From contig KE159629.1 of NCBI GenBank assembly GCA_000403335.2, positions 624,781-688,780 on the forward strand: a stretch of DNA of 64,000 bases, given 5' to 3'. Positions 7,869 through 17,640 of the stretch are shown here, in pieces (positions within the stretch are counted from its first letter, which is position 1; each line of letters opens with the position of its first letter). Under the pieces are notes generated by a model. It made no database searches. It worked only from the letters and a program-made list of their open reading frames with translations, and was not told where the DNA came from. Source of the DNA: Lachnospiraceae bacterium MD335 (GTDB lineage: Bacteria; Bacillota; Clostridia; Lachnospirales; Lachnospiraceae). The translations under genes were made by a program, and so were the position numbers.

Positions 7869-10526
7869 CTATCTCACCTGCCCTGCAAGCACTGCCTTCG
7901 CCTCGTCAACCGCTTTGTCGATTCCCGCCGGATTTTTACCGCCTGCCTGCGCCATATTCGGACGTCCGCCGCCGCCCCCGCCGACAAGCCCTGCAATGCC
8001 TTTAATCAGATTTCCGGCGTGTGCGCCCTTTTGCATTGCGCCGTCCGTTGCCATTGCCACGAGATTCACCTTACCGTCCGCATCGGATGCAAGCACAATC
8101 ACGCCCTCGCCAAGCTTTGCCTTCAACTGGTCGCCCAAATCACGCAGACCGTTCATGTCCACGCCGTCCACACGCGCCGCAAGAAGCTTTACGCCGTTTA
8201 CGTCAGCAACCTTATCCATAACATCGCCAAGCGCATCTTTTGCAGCCTTGCTCTTTAACGACTCATTTTCGCTTTGCAGCGCCTTGATTTCTGCCATCAT
8301 ATGCTCAATCTTCTCCACAAGGTTTGCAGGAGTCGCCTTTGCAGCCTTCGCAGCCCTTTCAAGCTCGTCCTCTATTTTTTTATAATAATCAAGAACATTC
8401 TCGCCCGTCAGCGCCTCAATACGGCGCACGCCTGCCGCCACGCCGCTCTCCGACACAATCTTAAACGCCGCAATCTCACCCGTGTTTTTTACATGTGTAC
8501 CGCCGCAAAATTCTTTTGAAAAATCGCCCATCGAAACAACACGCACCGTCTCGCCGTACTTCTCGTCAAACAATGCCATTGCGCCCGTCTTCTTCGCCTC
8601 GTCCATCGTCATGACATTCGTATCCACCGAAATATTCTCGGCAATCTTGTCATTGACCATCTTCTCAACCTTTGCAAGCTCCTCGTCTGTCATTGCCTCA
8701 AAATGGCTAAAGTCAAAACGCGTCCGCTCGTCGTCCTGATAAGAGCCTTTCTGCTGCACATGCGAACCAAGCACCTCGCGCAGCGCCTTCTGCATCAAAT
8801 GCGTCGCCGAGTGGTTTTTACAGGTCTTTGCACGGTTTGCTGCATCAACGCTTAACACTGCACTGTCGCCGACCTTGAGCATTCCCTTTGTCACCGTACC
8901 GATATGCGCAATCCGGTTTCCGACCACGTTAATCGTATCCTTTACCACAAACTCCGCGTCGCCTGCCGTAATCACACCCTTATCGCCTGCCTGACCGCCC
9001 ATTGTCGCATAAAACGGCGTCCGTTCCACAATTACCGCGCCCGTCTGCCCATCCGTAAGCGCGTCAACAATCTCGTCCTCCGTTGTGAGCGCCGTAATCG
9101 GCGTTTCAATTGTCAGGCTGTCATAGCCTTCAAACTTACTTGTTATGCTTTTATCAATCTGCTCATAAATCGTGGCGTCCGCACCCATATAATTCGAAAC
9201 CTTGCGTGCATCATGCGCCTTTTTCCTCTGCTCGTCCATCGCCTTATGAAAGCCGTCCAAGTCAACCGAAATCCCTTTTTCCTCAAGAATTTCAATCGTC
9301 AGGTCAATCGGGAAACCATACGTGTCATAAAGCTTAAACGCATCCGCACCGGAAAGCGTCTTCTCTCCCTTGTCCGCAAGCGCGCTCTCCATATCGGCAA
9401 GGATATTCAAGCCCTGATCAATCGTCTTGCTGAACTTCTCCTCCTCCTGCAAAAGCACCTTGAAAATAAAGTCCTTCTTCTCCTCAAGCTCCGGATAGCC
9501 GTCCTTAGAGCAGTTAATAATCACCTCTGCGATTTTCGTCGCAAACTTGCCCTCGATGCCAAGCAGTCTGCCATGACGCGCCACACGTCTGATTAATCTT
9601 CTAAGCACATAACCTCTGCCCTCATTTGTCGGCATAATACCATCCGAAATCATAAATGTTGCCGAACGCATATGATCCGTAATCAGACGGATAGAAACAT
9701 CTTTCTTCTCGTCCGTTTCATAAACAACACCCGCAAGCTCACATACCTTATCGCGGATTGCCTTCATCGTATCAATATCAAACACCGAATCCACGTTCTG
9801 TACAACCACAGCAAGACGCTCCAAGCCCATACCGGTATCAATATTCTTCTGCGCAAGCTCCGCGTAATTGCCCTTGCCGTCGCCGTCAAACTGCGTAAAT
9901 ACGTTGTTCCAAACCTCCATAAAACGGTCGCACTCGCAGCCTACCTTACAGTCCGGCTTTCCGCAGCCATACTCGATACCCCTGTCGTAATAAATCTCCG
10001 AACACGGTCCGCACGGTCCCGCGCCATGCTCCCAAAAGTTATCGCACTCGCCCGTTTCAGGGTCACGGTAAAAGCGCGTAATCTTCTCCGCAGGCACACC
10101 GATTTCCTTTGTCCAAATATCAAACGCCTCTTCGTCCTCACAGTAAATCGAAGGATAAAGACGCTCCGGGTCAAGCCCTACCACCTTCGTCAGAAATTCC
10201 CAGCTCCACGCAAGCGACTCATGCTTAAAATAATCCCCGAACGAGAAATTGCCAAGCATCTCAAAAAACGTCAGATGTCTTGCCGTCTTGCCGACATTCT
10301 CGATATCGCCCGTGCGGACACACTTCTGACACGTTGTCACACGCCTTCTCGGCGGCACCTCCTGTCCTGTAAAATACGGCTTTAACGGCGCCATTCCCGA
10401 ATTGATAATCAGCAGACTGTTATCATTGTGGGGTACCAAAGAAAAGCTTTTCATTGCCAAATGCTCTTTGCTCTCAAAAAATTCAAGAAACATTCTTCTA
10501 AGCTCATTTACTCCGTAGTTCTTCAC
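7869..10526 (-). CDS. alaS: Alanyl-tRNA synthetase
   Basis: This 885-residue class II synthetase charges tRNA-Ala. The N-terminal catalytic domain shows MKSFSLVPHNDNSLLIINSG and, further on, the tRNA-recognition region. The editing domain has HSATH and the CGGTH metal-site motif, and the C-terminal part contains the glycine-rich GGGGGGRPNMAQAGG segment (C-Ala/DHHA1). A cysteine-rich insertion (CGKPDCKVGCEC) sits in the aminoacylation half. The gene begins 39 bp after the ABC ATPase gene, so it is likely transcribed with the importer. No T-box leader is visible in that short gap. Confidence 0.97.
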   Translation of the reverse strand: MKNYGVNELRRMFLEFFESKEHLAMKSFSLVPHNDNSLLIINSGMAPLKPYFTGQEVPPRRRVTTCQKCVRTGDIENVGKTARHLTFFEMLGNFSFGDYFKHESLAWSWEFLTKVVGLDPERLYPSIYCEDEEAFDIWTKEIGVPAEKITRFYRDPETGECDNFWEHGAGPCGPCSEIYYDRGIEYGCGKPDCKVGCECDRFMEVWNNVFTQFDGDGKGNYAELAQKNIDTGMGLERLAVVVQNVDSVFDIDTMKAIRDKVCELAGVVYETDEKKDVSIRLITDHMRSATFMISDGIMPTNEGRGYVLRRLIRRVARHGRLLGIEGKFATKIAEVIINCSKDGYPELEEKKDFIFKVLLQEEEKFSKTIDQGLNILADMESALADKGEKTLSGADAFKLYDTYGFPIDLTIEILEEKGISVDLDGFHKAMDEQRKKAHDARKVSNYMGADATIYEQIDKSITSKFEGYDSLTIETPITALTTEDEIVDALTDGQTGAVIVERTPFYATMGGQAGDKGVITAGDAEFVVKDTINVVGNRIAHIGTVTKGMLKVGDSAVLSVDAANRAKTCKNHSATHLMQKALREVLGSHVQQKGSYQDDERTRFDFSHFEAMTDEELAKVEKMVNDKIAENISVDTNVMTMDEAKKTGAMALFDEKYGETVRVVSMGDFSKEFCGGTHVKNTGEIAAFKIVSESGVAAGVRRIEALTGENVLDYYKKIEDELERAAKAAKATPANLVEKIEHMMAEIKALQSENESLKSKAAKDALGDVMDKVADVNGVKLLAARVDGVDMNGLRDLGDQLKAKLGEGVIVLASDADGKVNLVAMATDGAMQKGAHAGNLIKGIAGLVGGGGGGRPNMAQAGGKNPAGIDKAVDEAKAVLAGQVR

Positions 10527-10565
10527 AATTCATTCCTCCATATTTTATATGATTTATTTTCTGAT

Positions 10566-11390
10566 TTATTGTTTAACCGTTGAAAGGATACGGTCATTAT
10601 CAAGCTCCTTGCCTGCGCGCTTTGCAAACTCACTCAGCAAATCCTCCACCGTCATGCGCGCCCGCTCATCGCCCGACACATCCAGCACAATCCTGCCGCC
10701 ATCCATCATCAGCGTACGGTTGCCAAGCTCTAACGCCTGATGCATATTGTGCGTGACCATGAGGCATGTAATCTGCCGCTCGGCGACAATCTGCTTTGTC
10801 AGATTTAAGACCTTTTCTGCGGTCGCAGGGTCAAGCGCCGCCGTGTGTTCGTCTAAAAGCAGGATTTTGGGCGTCACCATCGTCGCCATCAAAAGCGTGA
10901 GCGCCTGTCTTTGTCCGCCCGAAAGCAGCCCGACCGGATTTTTCATGCGGTCCTCCAGCCCCATGCTCAAAAGCGCAAGCTGTTCCCTGAATTTCTTTTT
11001 GTCCGCCGCCCTAATCCTGCTAAAATACGCATTCTTTGACGTCGACGCACGCAGATACGCAAGCGCCATATTCTCCTCAATTGTCATATGCGGCGCCGTA
11101 CCCTTTAACGGGTCCTGAAACAAATGCCCAATCACCTTGCTCCGCACATATTCTTTGCGGTATGTAATGTCCTCGCCGTCAAGCATAATCAGTCCCTTGT
11201 CAACGAAAAACGCACCCGTAATTGCATTAAACAGCGTGGACTTTCCCGCGCCGTTGCTCCCGACAATCGTCGCAAAATCACCTTTTTTCAGCACAAGCTC
11301 CACATCGTCAAGCGCACATTTCTCATTCACCGTGCCGGGGTGAAAGGTCTTACTGACATGCTTCATAAGCAGCATATTTTCACTCTTCAT
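10566..11390 (-). CDS. ABC importer ATP-binding protein (TrpXYZ-like)
   Basis: This 274-residue ATPase powers the importer formed with the two genes upstream. It has Walker A GSNGAGKST, the signature LLSGGQRQ, Walker B ILLLDEHTAALD and a switch histidine in VTHNMHQ. The chosen ATG at 11390 has GGAGG 7 nt upstream and overlaps the permease end by 11 bp, the usual sign of translational coupling; an upstream frame to 11408 lacks such a site. Related systems import tryptophan or tyrosine in streptococci, but the substrate here is inferred only from this family. Confidence 0.9.
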   Translation of the reverse strand: MKSENMLLMKHVSKTFHPGTVNEKCALDDVELVLKKGDFATIVGSNGAGKSTLFNAITGAFFVDKGLIMLDGEDITYRKEYVRSKVIGHLFQDPLKGTAPHMTIEENMALAYLRASTSKNAYFSRIRAADKKKFREQLALLSMGLEDRMKNPVGLLSGGQRQALTLLMATMVTPKILLLDEHTAALDPATAEKVLNLTKQIVAERQITCLMVTHNMHQALELGNRTLMMDGGRIVLDVSGDERARMTVEDLLSEFAKRAGKELDNDRILSTVKQ

Positions 11391-12336
11391 GACCTGCCAC
11401 CTCCACAAGCTCCTTGATGTAGCGCTGGTTCTGCTCCCGCGACAGACGCCTTGCCTTGTAAAAGGAAAGTTTTGTCTTTAAATACGGAAACGCAATTGCA
11501 ATCGCCACAATCAGCGCCGACACCAGTTTCAGACACTCCGCAGGCACATTCATCCGAAGCGCGATTGCAACAATAAACCGATACAGGCAGCTCCCTAAAA
11601 TAACACCTGTTATTCGTTTCAACATCCCGCCCTTTCCAATCAGCGTCTCTCCGATAATCAGACTTGCAAGCGCAATCGTCACCATTCCCGTACCAAGATT
11701 GATGTCGCACGACTTCTGATACTGCGCAAGCAGACCGCCCGAAAGCGCCGTCAGCGCATTTGCCACACAAAGCCCGATCGTAATCATCAGCGATGTGTTG
11801 ATACTCGACGCACGCACCATGTCAGGATTATCTCCCGTCGCGCGAATGGAAAGACCAAGCCTTGTATTTAAGAATACCGACACCAGTATTCCGATAACGA
11901 TCACGATAACCGCCGCCACAATCAGCTTATACCAGCTTGTCGGCATCGCCGACTTCGCCCATGTGAAAACCGAATCGCAGTTAAACAGATTTAACTGGGA
12001 CGCAAAGCCCATCACGGCAATATTAATCGTATAAAGTCCTGTATTGACAATAATACCCGCAAGAATGGACTGAATGCCCATTTTGGTCTGCAAAAAAGAG
12101 GTCACAAACCCCGAGCAGATTCCTGCCGCCATTGCCGCAAACAGCGCAAGCACAGGATGTCCCGCAATCGTCACGGACGCGCACACCGCACAGCCAAGCG
12201 TAAAACAGCCGTCGGTGGACAAATCCGCAATATTTAAAATCGAAAATGAAATAAACAGTGCAAGCGCCACAAGCGCATAGATAAATCCAAGCTCAAGCGC
12301 ACTCTGCACAATGGATAATGTAATAATGGAGCCCAT
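11380..12336 (-). CDS. ABC importer permease (TrpXYZ-like)
   Basis: The 318-residue membrane protein has about eight to nine hydrophobic segments and the branched-chain/ribose-type permease layout (LIGETLIGKGGMLKRITGVILG near the cytoplasmic coupling region). It begins 27 bp after the substrate-binding gene and overlaps the ATPase start, giving a complete importer operon in the order binding protein, permease, ATPase. Its partner binding protein belongs to the PF04392 group, which supports uptake of an aromatic amino acid or similar small molecule. Confidence 0.88.
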   Translation of the reverse strand: MGSIITLSIVQSALELGFIYALVALALFISFSILNIADLSTDGCFTLGCAVCASVTIAGHPVLALFAAMAAGICSGFVTSFLQTKMGIQSILAGIIVNTGLYTINIAVMGFASQLNLFNCDSVFTWAKSAMPTSWYKLIVAAVIVIVIGILVSVFLNTRLGLSIRATGDNPDMVRASSINTSLMITIGLCVANALTALSGGLLAQYQKSCDINLGTGMVTIALASLIIGETLIGKGGMLKRITGVILGSCLYRFIVAIALRMNVPAECLKLVSALIVAIAIAFPYLKTKLSFYKARRLSREQNQRYIKELVEVAGHEE

Positions 12337-12363
12337 GCTTCCCCCTTACTCAATCACTTAGCA

Positions 12364-13476
12364 CTATTCGAATTCTTGTGCCGTAACAGTTTCAATCAGC
12401 TCGGAGCACATGCCCTCAAACACCGAATAGTCAATGCCGACTGCCTCCGCTGTTTCCGTGTTTACCATAATAATACCGTCAGAAAGCGTCTGTACCGGCA
12501 TAGTCGCAGGATCTGCTCCGTTTACAAGCACATCGACTACCATATCCGCCGTAACCGTACCAAGATTTTCGTAGTTGACGCCAAACCCGCAGAACGCTCC
12601 GTTCAGTGCAAACGAATCGGCTCCCGTATAGTGGGGAATTTTCGCTTCCGTAAATTTCTCAAAAATTGCAAGCTCCGCCGTCATAATCGTATTATCCTGC
12701 GGCGTAAAAACTGCGTCTACCTGCTCTGCAACAAGTGCGTCCGCCGCCGCCTGAACCTCTGCGGAGGTTGTTCCTGTCTTTTCCACATATGTAAGTCCGT
12801 TTGCGTCACAATACGCTTTTGCATCCGCAATCGACTGTATCGAAGCCGCCTGACTCTTGTCGTACAACAGTCCGACCTTTTTGGTATCGGGATTTCCCGC
12901 CATAATCAGCCCGAAAATCGCCTCCGTGTCAATCGCGTCCGATGTTCCCGTAATGTTCGCGCCCGGTGCGTCATTTGATGCCACAAGTCCCGCTCCGACA
13001 GGATCGGAAACCGCTGAAAATATAACCGGAATCTGATTGTCCTCCGTCGCATTCTGCATAATCATTGCCGCAGGTGTCGCAATCGGAATAATCACATCAA
13101 CTTCGTCCGCCACCAAATCCGTCGCGATTTGGTTGAGCACCGAAGAATCCGCCTGACCGTTGTGCGTATAATCTGCAAAATCAAACGTCACGCCAAGCTC
13201 CGCACCCTTTGCGTTAAGCTGTGCCTCAATCGCCTTTTCAATCTGATTGAGCGACGCATCATCCACATACTGCACGATACCGACCTTGTAAACCGTACCG
13301 TCTCCAGCCTGCGCAGGCTGTGTTTTCTCCGCCGCATCTGCCTGTTCCTGTGTCTGCGCAGGCGTCTGTCCGCCCTGCTGTGGTTCCTGCGTTCCCGCGC
13401 CGTTACTGCTTCCGCAGCCTGCAAACGCCGCCGTCATGACTACTGCCATTACCAGTGATACCGCTTTCTTTTTCAT
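12364..13476 (-). CDS. ABC importer substrate-binding lipoprotein (PF04392 type)
   Basis: This 370-residue exported lipoprotein starts MKKKAVSLVMAVVMTAAFAG and continues CGSSNGAG, a signal peptide and lipobox with the lipidated cysteine near residue 21. A low-complexity linker rich in Q, P, A and T (about 25-60) precedes a type I periplasmic-binding fold (YKVGIVQYVDDASLNQIEKA). The ATG at 13476 has GGAGG upstream; the longer frame to 13509 would add residues before the signal peptide and is rejected. It is the first gene of the importer operon and lies just after the glyS terminator. Confidence 0.9.
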   Translation of the reverse strand: MKKKAVSLVMAVVMTAAFAGCGSSNGAGTQEPQQGGQTPAQTQEQADAAEKTQPAQAGDGTVYKVGIVQYVDDASLNQIEKAIEAQLNAKGAELGVTFDFADYTHNGQADSSVLNQIATDLVADEVDVIIPIATPAAMIMQNATEDNQIPVIFSAVSDPVGAGLVASNDAPGANITGTSDAIDTEAIFGLIMAGNPDTKKVGLLYDKSQAASIQSIADAKAYCDANGLTYVEKTGTTSAEVQAAADALVAEQVDAVFTPQDNTIMTAELAIFEKFTEAKIPHYTGADSFALNGAFCGFGVNYENLGTVTADMVVDVLVNGADPATMPVQTLSDGIIMVNTETAEAVGIDYSVFEGMCSELIETVTAQEFE

Positions 13477-13522
13477 AATAAATCTCCTCCGTTTTATATG
13501 ACTTTTCATTCATATTATTTTT

Positions 13523-13549
13523 TAAAAACGGGCAGACGCTGCCTGCCCG
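13523..13549 (-). terminator. Intrinsic terminator after glyS
   Basis: CGGGCAG (13529-13535) pairs with CTGCCCG (13543-13549). On the minus strand the stem is followed by TTTTTAAAAAA. It separates glyS from the ABC importer operon, although some readthrough is possible because only about 45 bp remain before the next ATG. Confidence 0.72.
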
Positions 13550-13555
13550 AAATTT

Positions 13556-14947
13556 TTAAAACGTAAACTTATCCGCAAAATAAGCATCAAGCTCATCAAT
13601 CGGAATGCGAACCTGCTCCATCGAATCGCGGAACCGCACCGTAACCGCATGATCCTCTTCCGAGTCAAAATCATACGTAACGCAGAACGGCGTGCCAATC
13701 TCGTCCTGGCGGCGGTAACGTTTACCGATATTTCCTCTGTCGTCAAACTCACAGTTATATTTCTTGGAAAGCTGCGCGTAAATCTTCTCCGCACCCTCAT
13801 TGAGCTTCTTGCTCAGCGGAAGCACACCGATTTTCACGGGCGCAATCGCCGGATGGAAATGCAGCACGGTACGGACATCGCCCTCTCCAATCTCCTCTTC
13901 ATCATATGCAGCGCAGAGGAATGCTAACACAACACGGTCCGCGCCAAGCGAAGGCTCAATCACATATGGTATGTATTTTTCCTTCTTTTCATCATCAAAG
14001 TACGACATATCCTGTCCCGATGTATTCTGATGCTGCGTCAGGTCATAATCCGTTCTGTCCGCAATGCCCCAAAGCTCGCCCCAACCGATGGACGGGAACA
14101 AAAATTCAATATCCGTCGTTCCCTTTGAGTAAAAACAAAGCTCCTCCGGCGCATGGTCGCGCAGGCGCATTTCATCTTCTTTAATGCCAAGACTGATCAG
14201 CCAGTCGCGGCAGAAGCCTCTCCAATACTGGAACCACTCCATATCCGTACCCGGCTCACAGAAGAACTCCAGTTCCATCTGCTCAAATTCTCTTGTACGG
14301 AACGTAAAATTACCGGGCGTAATCTCGTTTCGAAACGACTTACCAATCTGTCCGATACCGAACGGAATTTTCTTTCTTGAGGTTCTCTGCACATTTTTAA
14401 AATTTACAAAGATACCCTGCGCCGTCTCCGGTCTTAAATACACCGTATTCTTTGCATCCTCCGTCACGCCCTGAAACGTCTTAAACATCAGGTTAAACTG
14501 ACGAATGTCCGTAAAATTGTGTTTGCCGCAGGTCGGGCAGACAATCTGTTTCTCCTCGATAAAATTCTTCATTTCCTCCTGTGAAAACGCATCAATCGGC
14601 TTTTCTAACGTAACGCCGTTCTCACTTGCGTAATCCTCAATCAGCTTATCCGCACGAAAACGCTCGTGGCACTCCTTGCAGTCCATCAGCGGATCGGAAA
14701 AACCACCCAAATGACCGGACGCCACCCAAGTCTGCGGGTTCATTAAGATTGCACAGTCCACGCCGACATTGTAGGGATTTTCCATAATAAACTTCTGCCA
14801 CCATGCGCGCTTTACGTTGTTTTTCAACTCTACGCCCAAGTTACCGTAATCCCAAGTGTTTGCAAGACCGCCGTAAATCTCCGAACCAGGGTATACAAAA
14901 CCCCTGCTTTTTGACAATGCTACGATTTTGTCTAATGTCTTTTCCAT
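13556..14947 (-). CDS. glyS: Glycyl-tRNA synthetase, single-chain dimeric type
   Basis: This 463-residue class II enzyme charges tRNA-Gly and is the alpha2-type (eukaryote/archaeal-like) form used by many Clostridia, rather than the two-subunit GlyQ/GlyS. Visible landmarks are the start [14 protein letters not shown], the cysteine pairs CKEC and CPTC that frame a zinc-ribbon-like insertion, the motif 2 region [20 protein letters not shown] and the anticodon-binding domain at the C-terminus. GGAG precedes the ATG. It is followed by a terminator, and a short lipoprotein gene lies upstream. Confidence 0.95.
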   Translation of the reverse strand: MEKTLDKIVALSKSRGFVYPGSEIYGGLANTWDYGNLGVELKNNVKRAWWQKFIMENPYNVGVDCAILMNPQTWVASGHLGGFSDPLMDCKECHERFRADKLIEDYASENGVTLEKPIDAFSQEEMKNFIEEKQIVCPTCGKHNFTDIRQFNLMFKTFQGVTEDAKNTVYLRPETAQGIFVNFKNVQRTSRKKIPFGIGQIGKSFRNEITPGNFTFRTREFEQMELEFFCEPGTDMEWFQYWRGFCRDWLISLGIKEDEMRLRDHAPEELCFYSKGTTDIEFLFPSIGWGELWGIADRTDYDLTQHQNTSGQDMSYFDDEKKEKYIPYVIEPSLGADRVVLAFLCAAYDEEEIGEGDVRTVLHFHPAIAPVKIGVLPLSKKLNEGAEKIYAQLSKKYNCEFDDRGNIGKRYRRQDEIGTPFCVTYDFDSEEDHAVTVRFRDSMEQVRIPIDELDAYFADKFTF

Positions 14948-14996
14948 GTATCTTTTCTCCTTTTTTGTCTTTTCCTATATTATATTTATGATAGCT

Positions 14997-15704
14997 CTAT
15001 TGAAACACAATGATACCATATCCGTCCATCGCGTCAACTGTCGCACTCTTTTTACCGGTAACGCTTACGCCGTCGCTCACGTACAAAATATCGTTATAAC
15101 AGTTTACGGTAATCGGTTCGTCATCGCCATACCGTGCCAAAACAACAATGTGGCTCTCCCCCATGTTAAGCAAATCCGCCTTGGTTACACTCTGTTTCGC
15201 GCTATTCTCTGATGCTGCCGTAAGCGTCGTTTCCAAGTCATATCCCGCCGTATAGGCATCTGAAATTGTCCCCGCGAAAAAGCCGTCCGTACTGTTTTCA
15301 ATCGTTCCGGTTTCCATTCCCATTTCCGATGCATACATATAGTCAAGGAAGTAATTATTCCATCCGGCATAGGAACTCCAGTCACCAAATGTCATCTCCA
15401 CGCCAAGCTTGTCCTGCTGATCTTTTTTACAGCTTTTTAGGCTGACCTGTGCCTGTCCCGCCTGATTTTGATATGCCGTAATTGACGTATCAATCAGATT
15501 TTTTAACCCTTCCTCACTGTAATCCGTGCTAAAACCCTCAACCGTCAGCCAGCTCTCGATGCTGCCGTCCTTTTTCACGGTAATCGCAGACCCCCCGGGA
15601 GCCTTCGTACTGTTGTTCGCCCCCGCTTTACCATCACTACACGCACACAATCCAAAAACGATAATACTCATTATAGCGATAAATCTTTTCATGAATTTTC
15701 TCAT
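14997..15704 (-). CDS. Putative lipoprotein of unknown function
   Basis: The 235-residue product begins MRKFMKRFIAIMSIIVFGLC with a hydrophobic core and a lipobox-like LCAC, so it is probably anchored at the outer face of the membrane. The remainder is soluble, alternates beta-type segments, and shows no motif I recognise. GGAGG lies 5 nt before the chosen ATG. It sits between recO and glyS on the same strand and may be independent of both. Confidence 0.7.
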   Translation of the reverse strand: MRKFMKRFIAIMSIIVFGLCACSDGKAGANNSTKAPGGSAITVKKDGSIESWLTVEGFSTDYSEEGLKNLIDTSITAYQNQAGQAQVSLKSCKKDQQDKLGVEMTFGDWSSYAGWNNYFLDYMYASEMGMETGTIENSTDGFFAGTISDAYTAGYDLETTLTAASENSAKQSVTKADLLNMGESHIVVLARYGDDEPITVNCYNDILYVSDGVSVTGKKSATVDAMDGYGIIVFQ

Positions 15705-15781
15705 GTCTCCCTCCGTCTGCGCGCCATATTCACGCAGCTACATTCTATCATTCATTACAACTGCGTTATATTATATACAAC

Positions 15782-16444
15782 TTACTCCAGTTTTTCAAGT
15801 ATTTCAAGACTTTTAAACTCCTTATCAAATGTTCTTTGACAGATTTTTCTACAAAAAACTGTCAATTCCTTTAAAACCTCCGGTTTCACATCAAACGAAA
15901 AAAGCTTCTCCGGCGGCGTATTTATAATATATGTAACCGTATATGCCGTGCTCTCTCCCAGCGCATCCTTGCTGTCCACACCGCCAAACTCCCCGTTTAT
16001 CATTACCGCCTTCAATTCAAACACGCATCGCACCAGTTTATCCGAAAACCGGTTTGATGCAAGCGCCCGCAGCGACTGATACAGAAGCTTCAGCATCCCC
16101 GTCTCGTCATTGTTTTCCCTTGTATAATAATCACAGATTTCAAGAAAATACATGCCATAATATGCACCGATAAAATCGGACCGCAGTTCCTCGAAATAAT
16201 TTGAAATCTCCGCTTCCGACACGTTATAAGAGGTTCTGCCTGCAAAAAGACGGAATTTCCCAAACGAAAACGGATTTGTCGGTGCCATTAGACGGTTTCC
16301 CGCCCTCCTCGACCCTCTTGCAAAAGCCGAAATCTTGCCCCGTTCTTTTGTGAGCAGCACAATACGTCTGTCATATTCACCGATTGGCTCCGATTTTATT
16401 ACAATCCCCGTAAGGATTATGAAATCCTGCATACCTGCACTCAT
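15782..16444 (-). CDS. recO: DNA repair protein RecO
   Basis: The 220-residue protein works in the RecFOR pathway, annealing SSB-coated single strands and helping to load RecA. The N-terminal OB-fold start (FIILTGIVIKSEPIGEYDRR) and the stretch FARGSRRAGNRLMAPTNPFS are diagnostic. The helical C-terminal part lacks the usual CxxC zinc motif, as in some Clostridia. ATG at 16444 has AGGAG at 7-nt spacing; a frame to 16471 exists but lacks a site. The gene follows a YqzL-like small ORF and era, as in many Firmicutes. Confidence 0.92.
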   Translation of the reverse strand: MSAGMQDFIILTGIVIKSEPIGEYDRRIVLLTKERGKISAFARGSRRAGNRLMAPTNPFSFGKFRLFAGRTSYNVSEAEISNYFEELRSDFIGAYYGMYFLEICDYYTRENNDETGMLKLLYQSLRALASNRFSDKLVRCVFELKAVMINGEFGGVDSKDALGESTAYTVTYIINTPPEKLFSFDVKPEVLKELTVFCRKICQRTFDKEFKSLEILEKLE

Positions 16445-16556
16445 TGATCTCTCCTGACTTACCCGTGGCATTCGGGGTGTGAAAATGCTCCCTGTAAGCC
16501 AAATAATCGCTTACCTGTCCTGTCCGCATAAATCTGTTCCACTCTTCTTCGTACAT
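16377..16556 (-). CDS. YqzL-like small protein, overlapping recO
   Basis: A 59-codon frame on the minus strand begins MYEEEWNRFMRTGQVSDYLA, close in pattern to the YqzL family (short proteins between era and recO in Firmicutes, with a W...F..TG...YL core). AAGGAA lies upstream of the ATG. The frame ends at 16377, 68 bp inside recO, so the two are out of frame and overlapping. Neither function nor expression is known. The conserved position and start favour a real gene; the C-terminal overlapping half is less certain. Confidence 0.6.
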   Translation of the reverse strand: MYEEEWNRFMRTGQVSDYLAYREHFHTPNATGKSGEINECRYAGFHNPYGDCNKIGANR

Positions 16557-16583
16557 TCTATTCCTTCCCTTTCTGTAAAAATA

Positions 16584-16650
16584 GCGTCGCTCGGCAGCGA
16601 CGCATTCAGAGAATGCAATATCAAATCTTACGATTTGCTATCGCATTCTC
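16584..16650. repeat. Two adjacent hairpins between era and the YqzL-like gene
   Basis: The first hairpin, GCGTCGCT (16584-16591) with AGCGACGC (16596-16603), has a perfect 8-bp stem and 4-nt loop. The second pairs GAGAATGC (16609-16616) with GCATTCTC (16643-16650) and continues inward through a mostly paired 11-nt segment to a short loop. Neither is followed by a T run on either strand, so they do not look like ordinary terminators. The roughly 170-bp gap otherwise holds nothing I recognise. Confidence 0.6.
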
Positions 16651-16725
16651 CCGAAATGATTTACGCTGCTGCAACTTTCCTTATACAGTTAGGGTGTGCT
16701 TATAAAAAAATTTTATGCGCAAATT

Positions 16726-17628
16726 TTACTCGTTTTCTCTTGCGTCATATCCAAAATTTTTTATCAGAAAATCACTGTCCCTCCAGTCTTTTTTTACCTT
16801 GACCCAAAGCCTGAGATTTACATGCTGCTCCAGCAAATCCTCGATTTCGGCGCGGGCAAGGGACCCGATTTTTTTCAGCATCTGACCGCCTTTTCCAATG
16901 ATGATTCCCTTGTGCGAATCGCGCTCGCATACGATGGTGGCATCAATATCCACAAATTTCCTGCCATATTTCATTCCCTCTATCATAACTGCAACACCAT
17001 GCGGAATCTCCTCGTCAATATTGCTCAGCACCTTCTCGCGCACAAGCTCCGCCACAATCTGACGCACCGGCTGGTCCGTTACCGTATCCTCGTCATAAAA
17101 GGCAGGTCCGCAGGGAAGATATTTCATGATCTGTGCAATCAGCACCTGTGTATTGTCATTTTTTAACGCCGATACCGGTACGACTTCCGCAAAGTCAAGC
17201 TGTTTCCTGTACGTGTCAATGTATCCCAAAAGCTGCTCTTTTTTAACCGTATCAATCTTGTTGACTACAAGGATTACCGGTGCCTTGACTTTTTTGAGCT
17301 GTTCTATAATATGCTGTTCTCCGGCGCCGATATAATCCGTAGGCTCCACAATCCAAAGCACCACATCCACTTCCCGAAGACTGTGCTGCGCCACATTCAC
17401 CATATAATTGCCGAGTTTATTTTTTGCCTTGTGAATACCGGGCGTATCTACAAATACAATCTGCCCCTCCTCACAAGTATAGACTGTCTGTATTCTGTTT
17501 CTTGTCGTCTGCGGCTTCTTAGAAGTAATCGCAATCTTTTGTCCTATGATACAGTTCATCAGAGTGGATTTCCCCACATTCGGTCTCCCAATCAGCGCCG
17601 CAAAGCCTGATTTATATGCTTTGTTCAT
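16726..17628 (-). CDS. era: GTPase Era
   Basis: This 300-residue GTPase binds the 3' end of 16S rRNA and is needed for 30S maturation. G1 is GRPNVGKST, G3 is DTPG, G4 is NKID and the C-terminal KH domain contains the GXXG loop in IIGKGGQMLKKIG. ATG at 17628 is chosen because GGAGG lies 6 nt upstream; the in-frame ATG at 17640 would overlap that site. A hairpin with 17-nt arms ends directly before the ribosome-binding site. Confidence 0.95.
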   Translation of the reverse strand: MNKAYKSGFAALIGRPNVGKSTLMNCIIGQKIAITSKKPQTTRNRIQTVYTCEEGQIVFVDTPGIHKAKNKLGNYMVNVAQHSLREVDVVLWIVEPTDYIGAGEQHIIEQLKKVKAPVILVVNKIDTVKKEQLLGYIDTYRKQLDFAEVVPVSALKNDNTQVLIAQIMKYLPCGPAFYDEDTVTDQPVRQIVAELVREKVLSNIDEEIPHGVAVMIEGMKYGRKFVDIDATIVCERDSHKGIIIGKGGQMLKKIGSLARAEIEDLLEQHVNLRLWVKVKKDWRDSDFLIKNFGYDARENE

Positions 17629-17640
17629 TTTTGCCTCCAT

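Noticed and set aside
8904..10385. Long plus-strand ORFs across alaS
   Set aside because: Arg/Leu-rich antisense frames of a well-conserved synthetase gene.
10527..10565. T-box riboswitch for alaS
   Set aside because: The gap is only 39 bp, too short for a T-box leader, and no TGGNACCGCG-type motif is seen.
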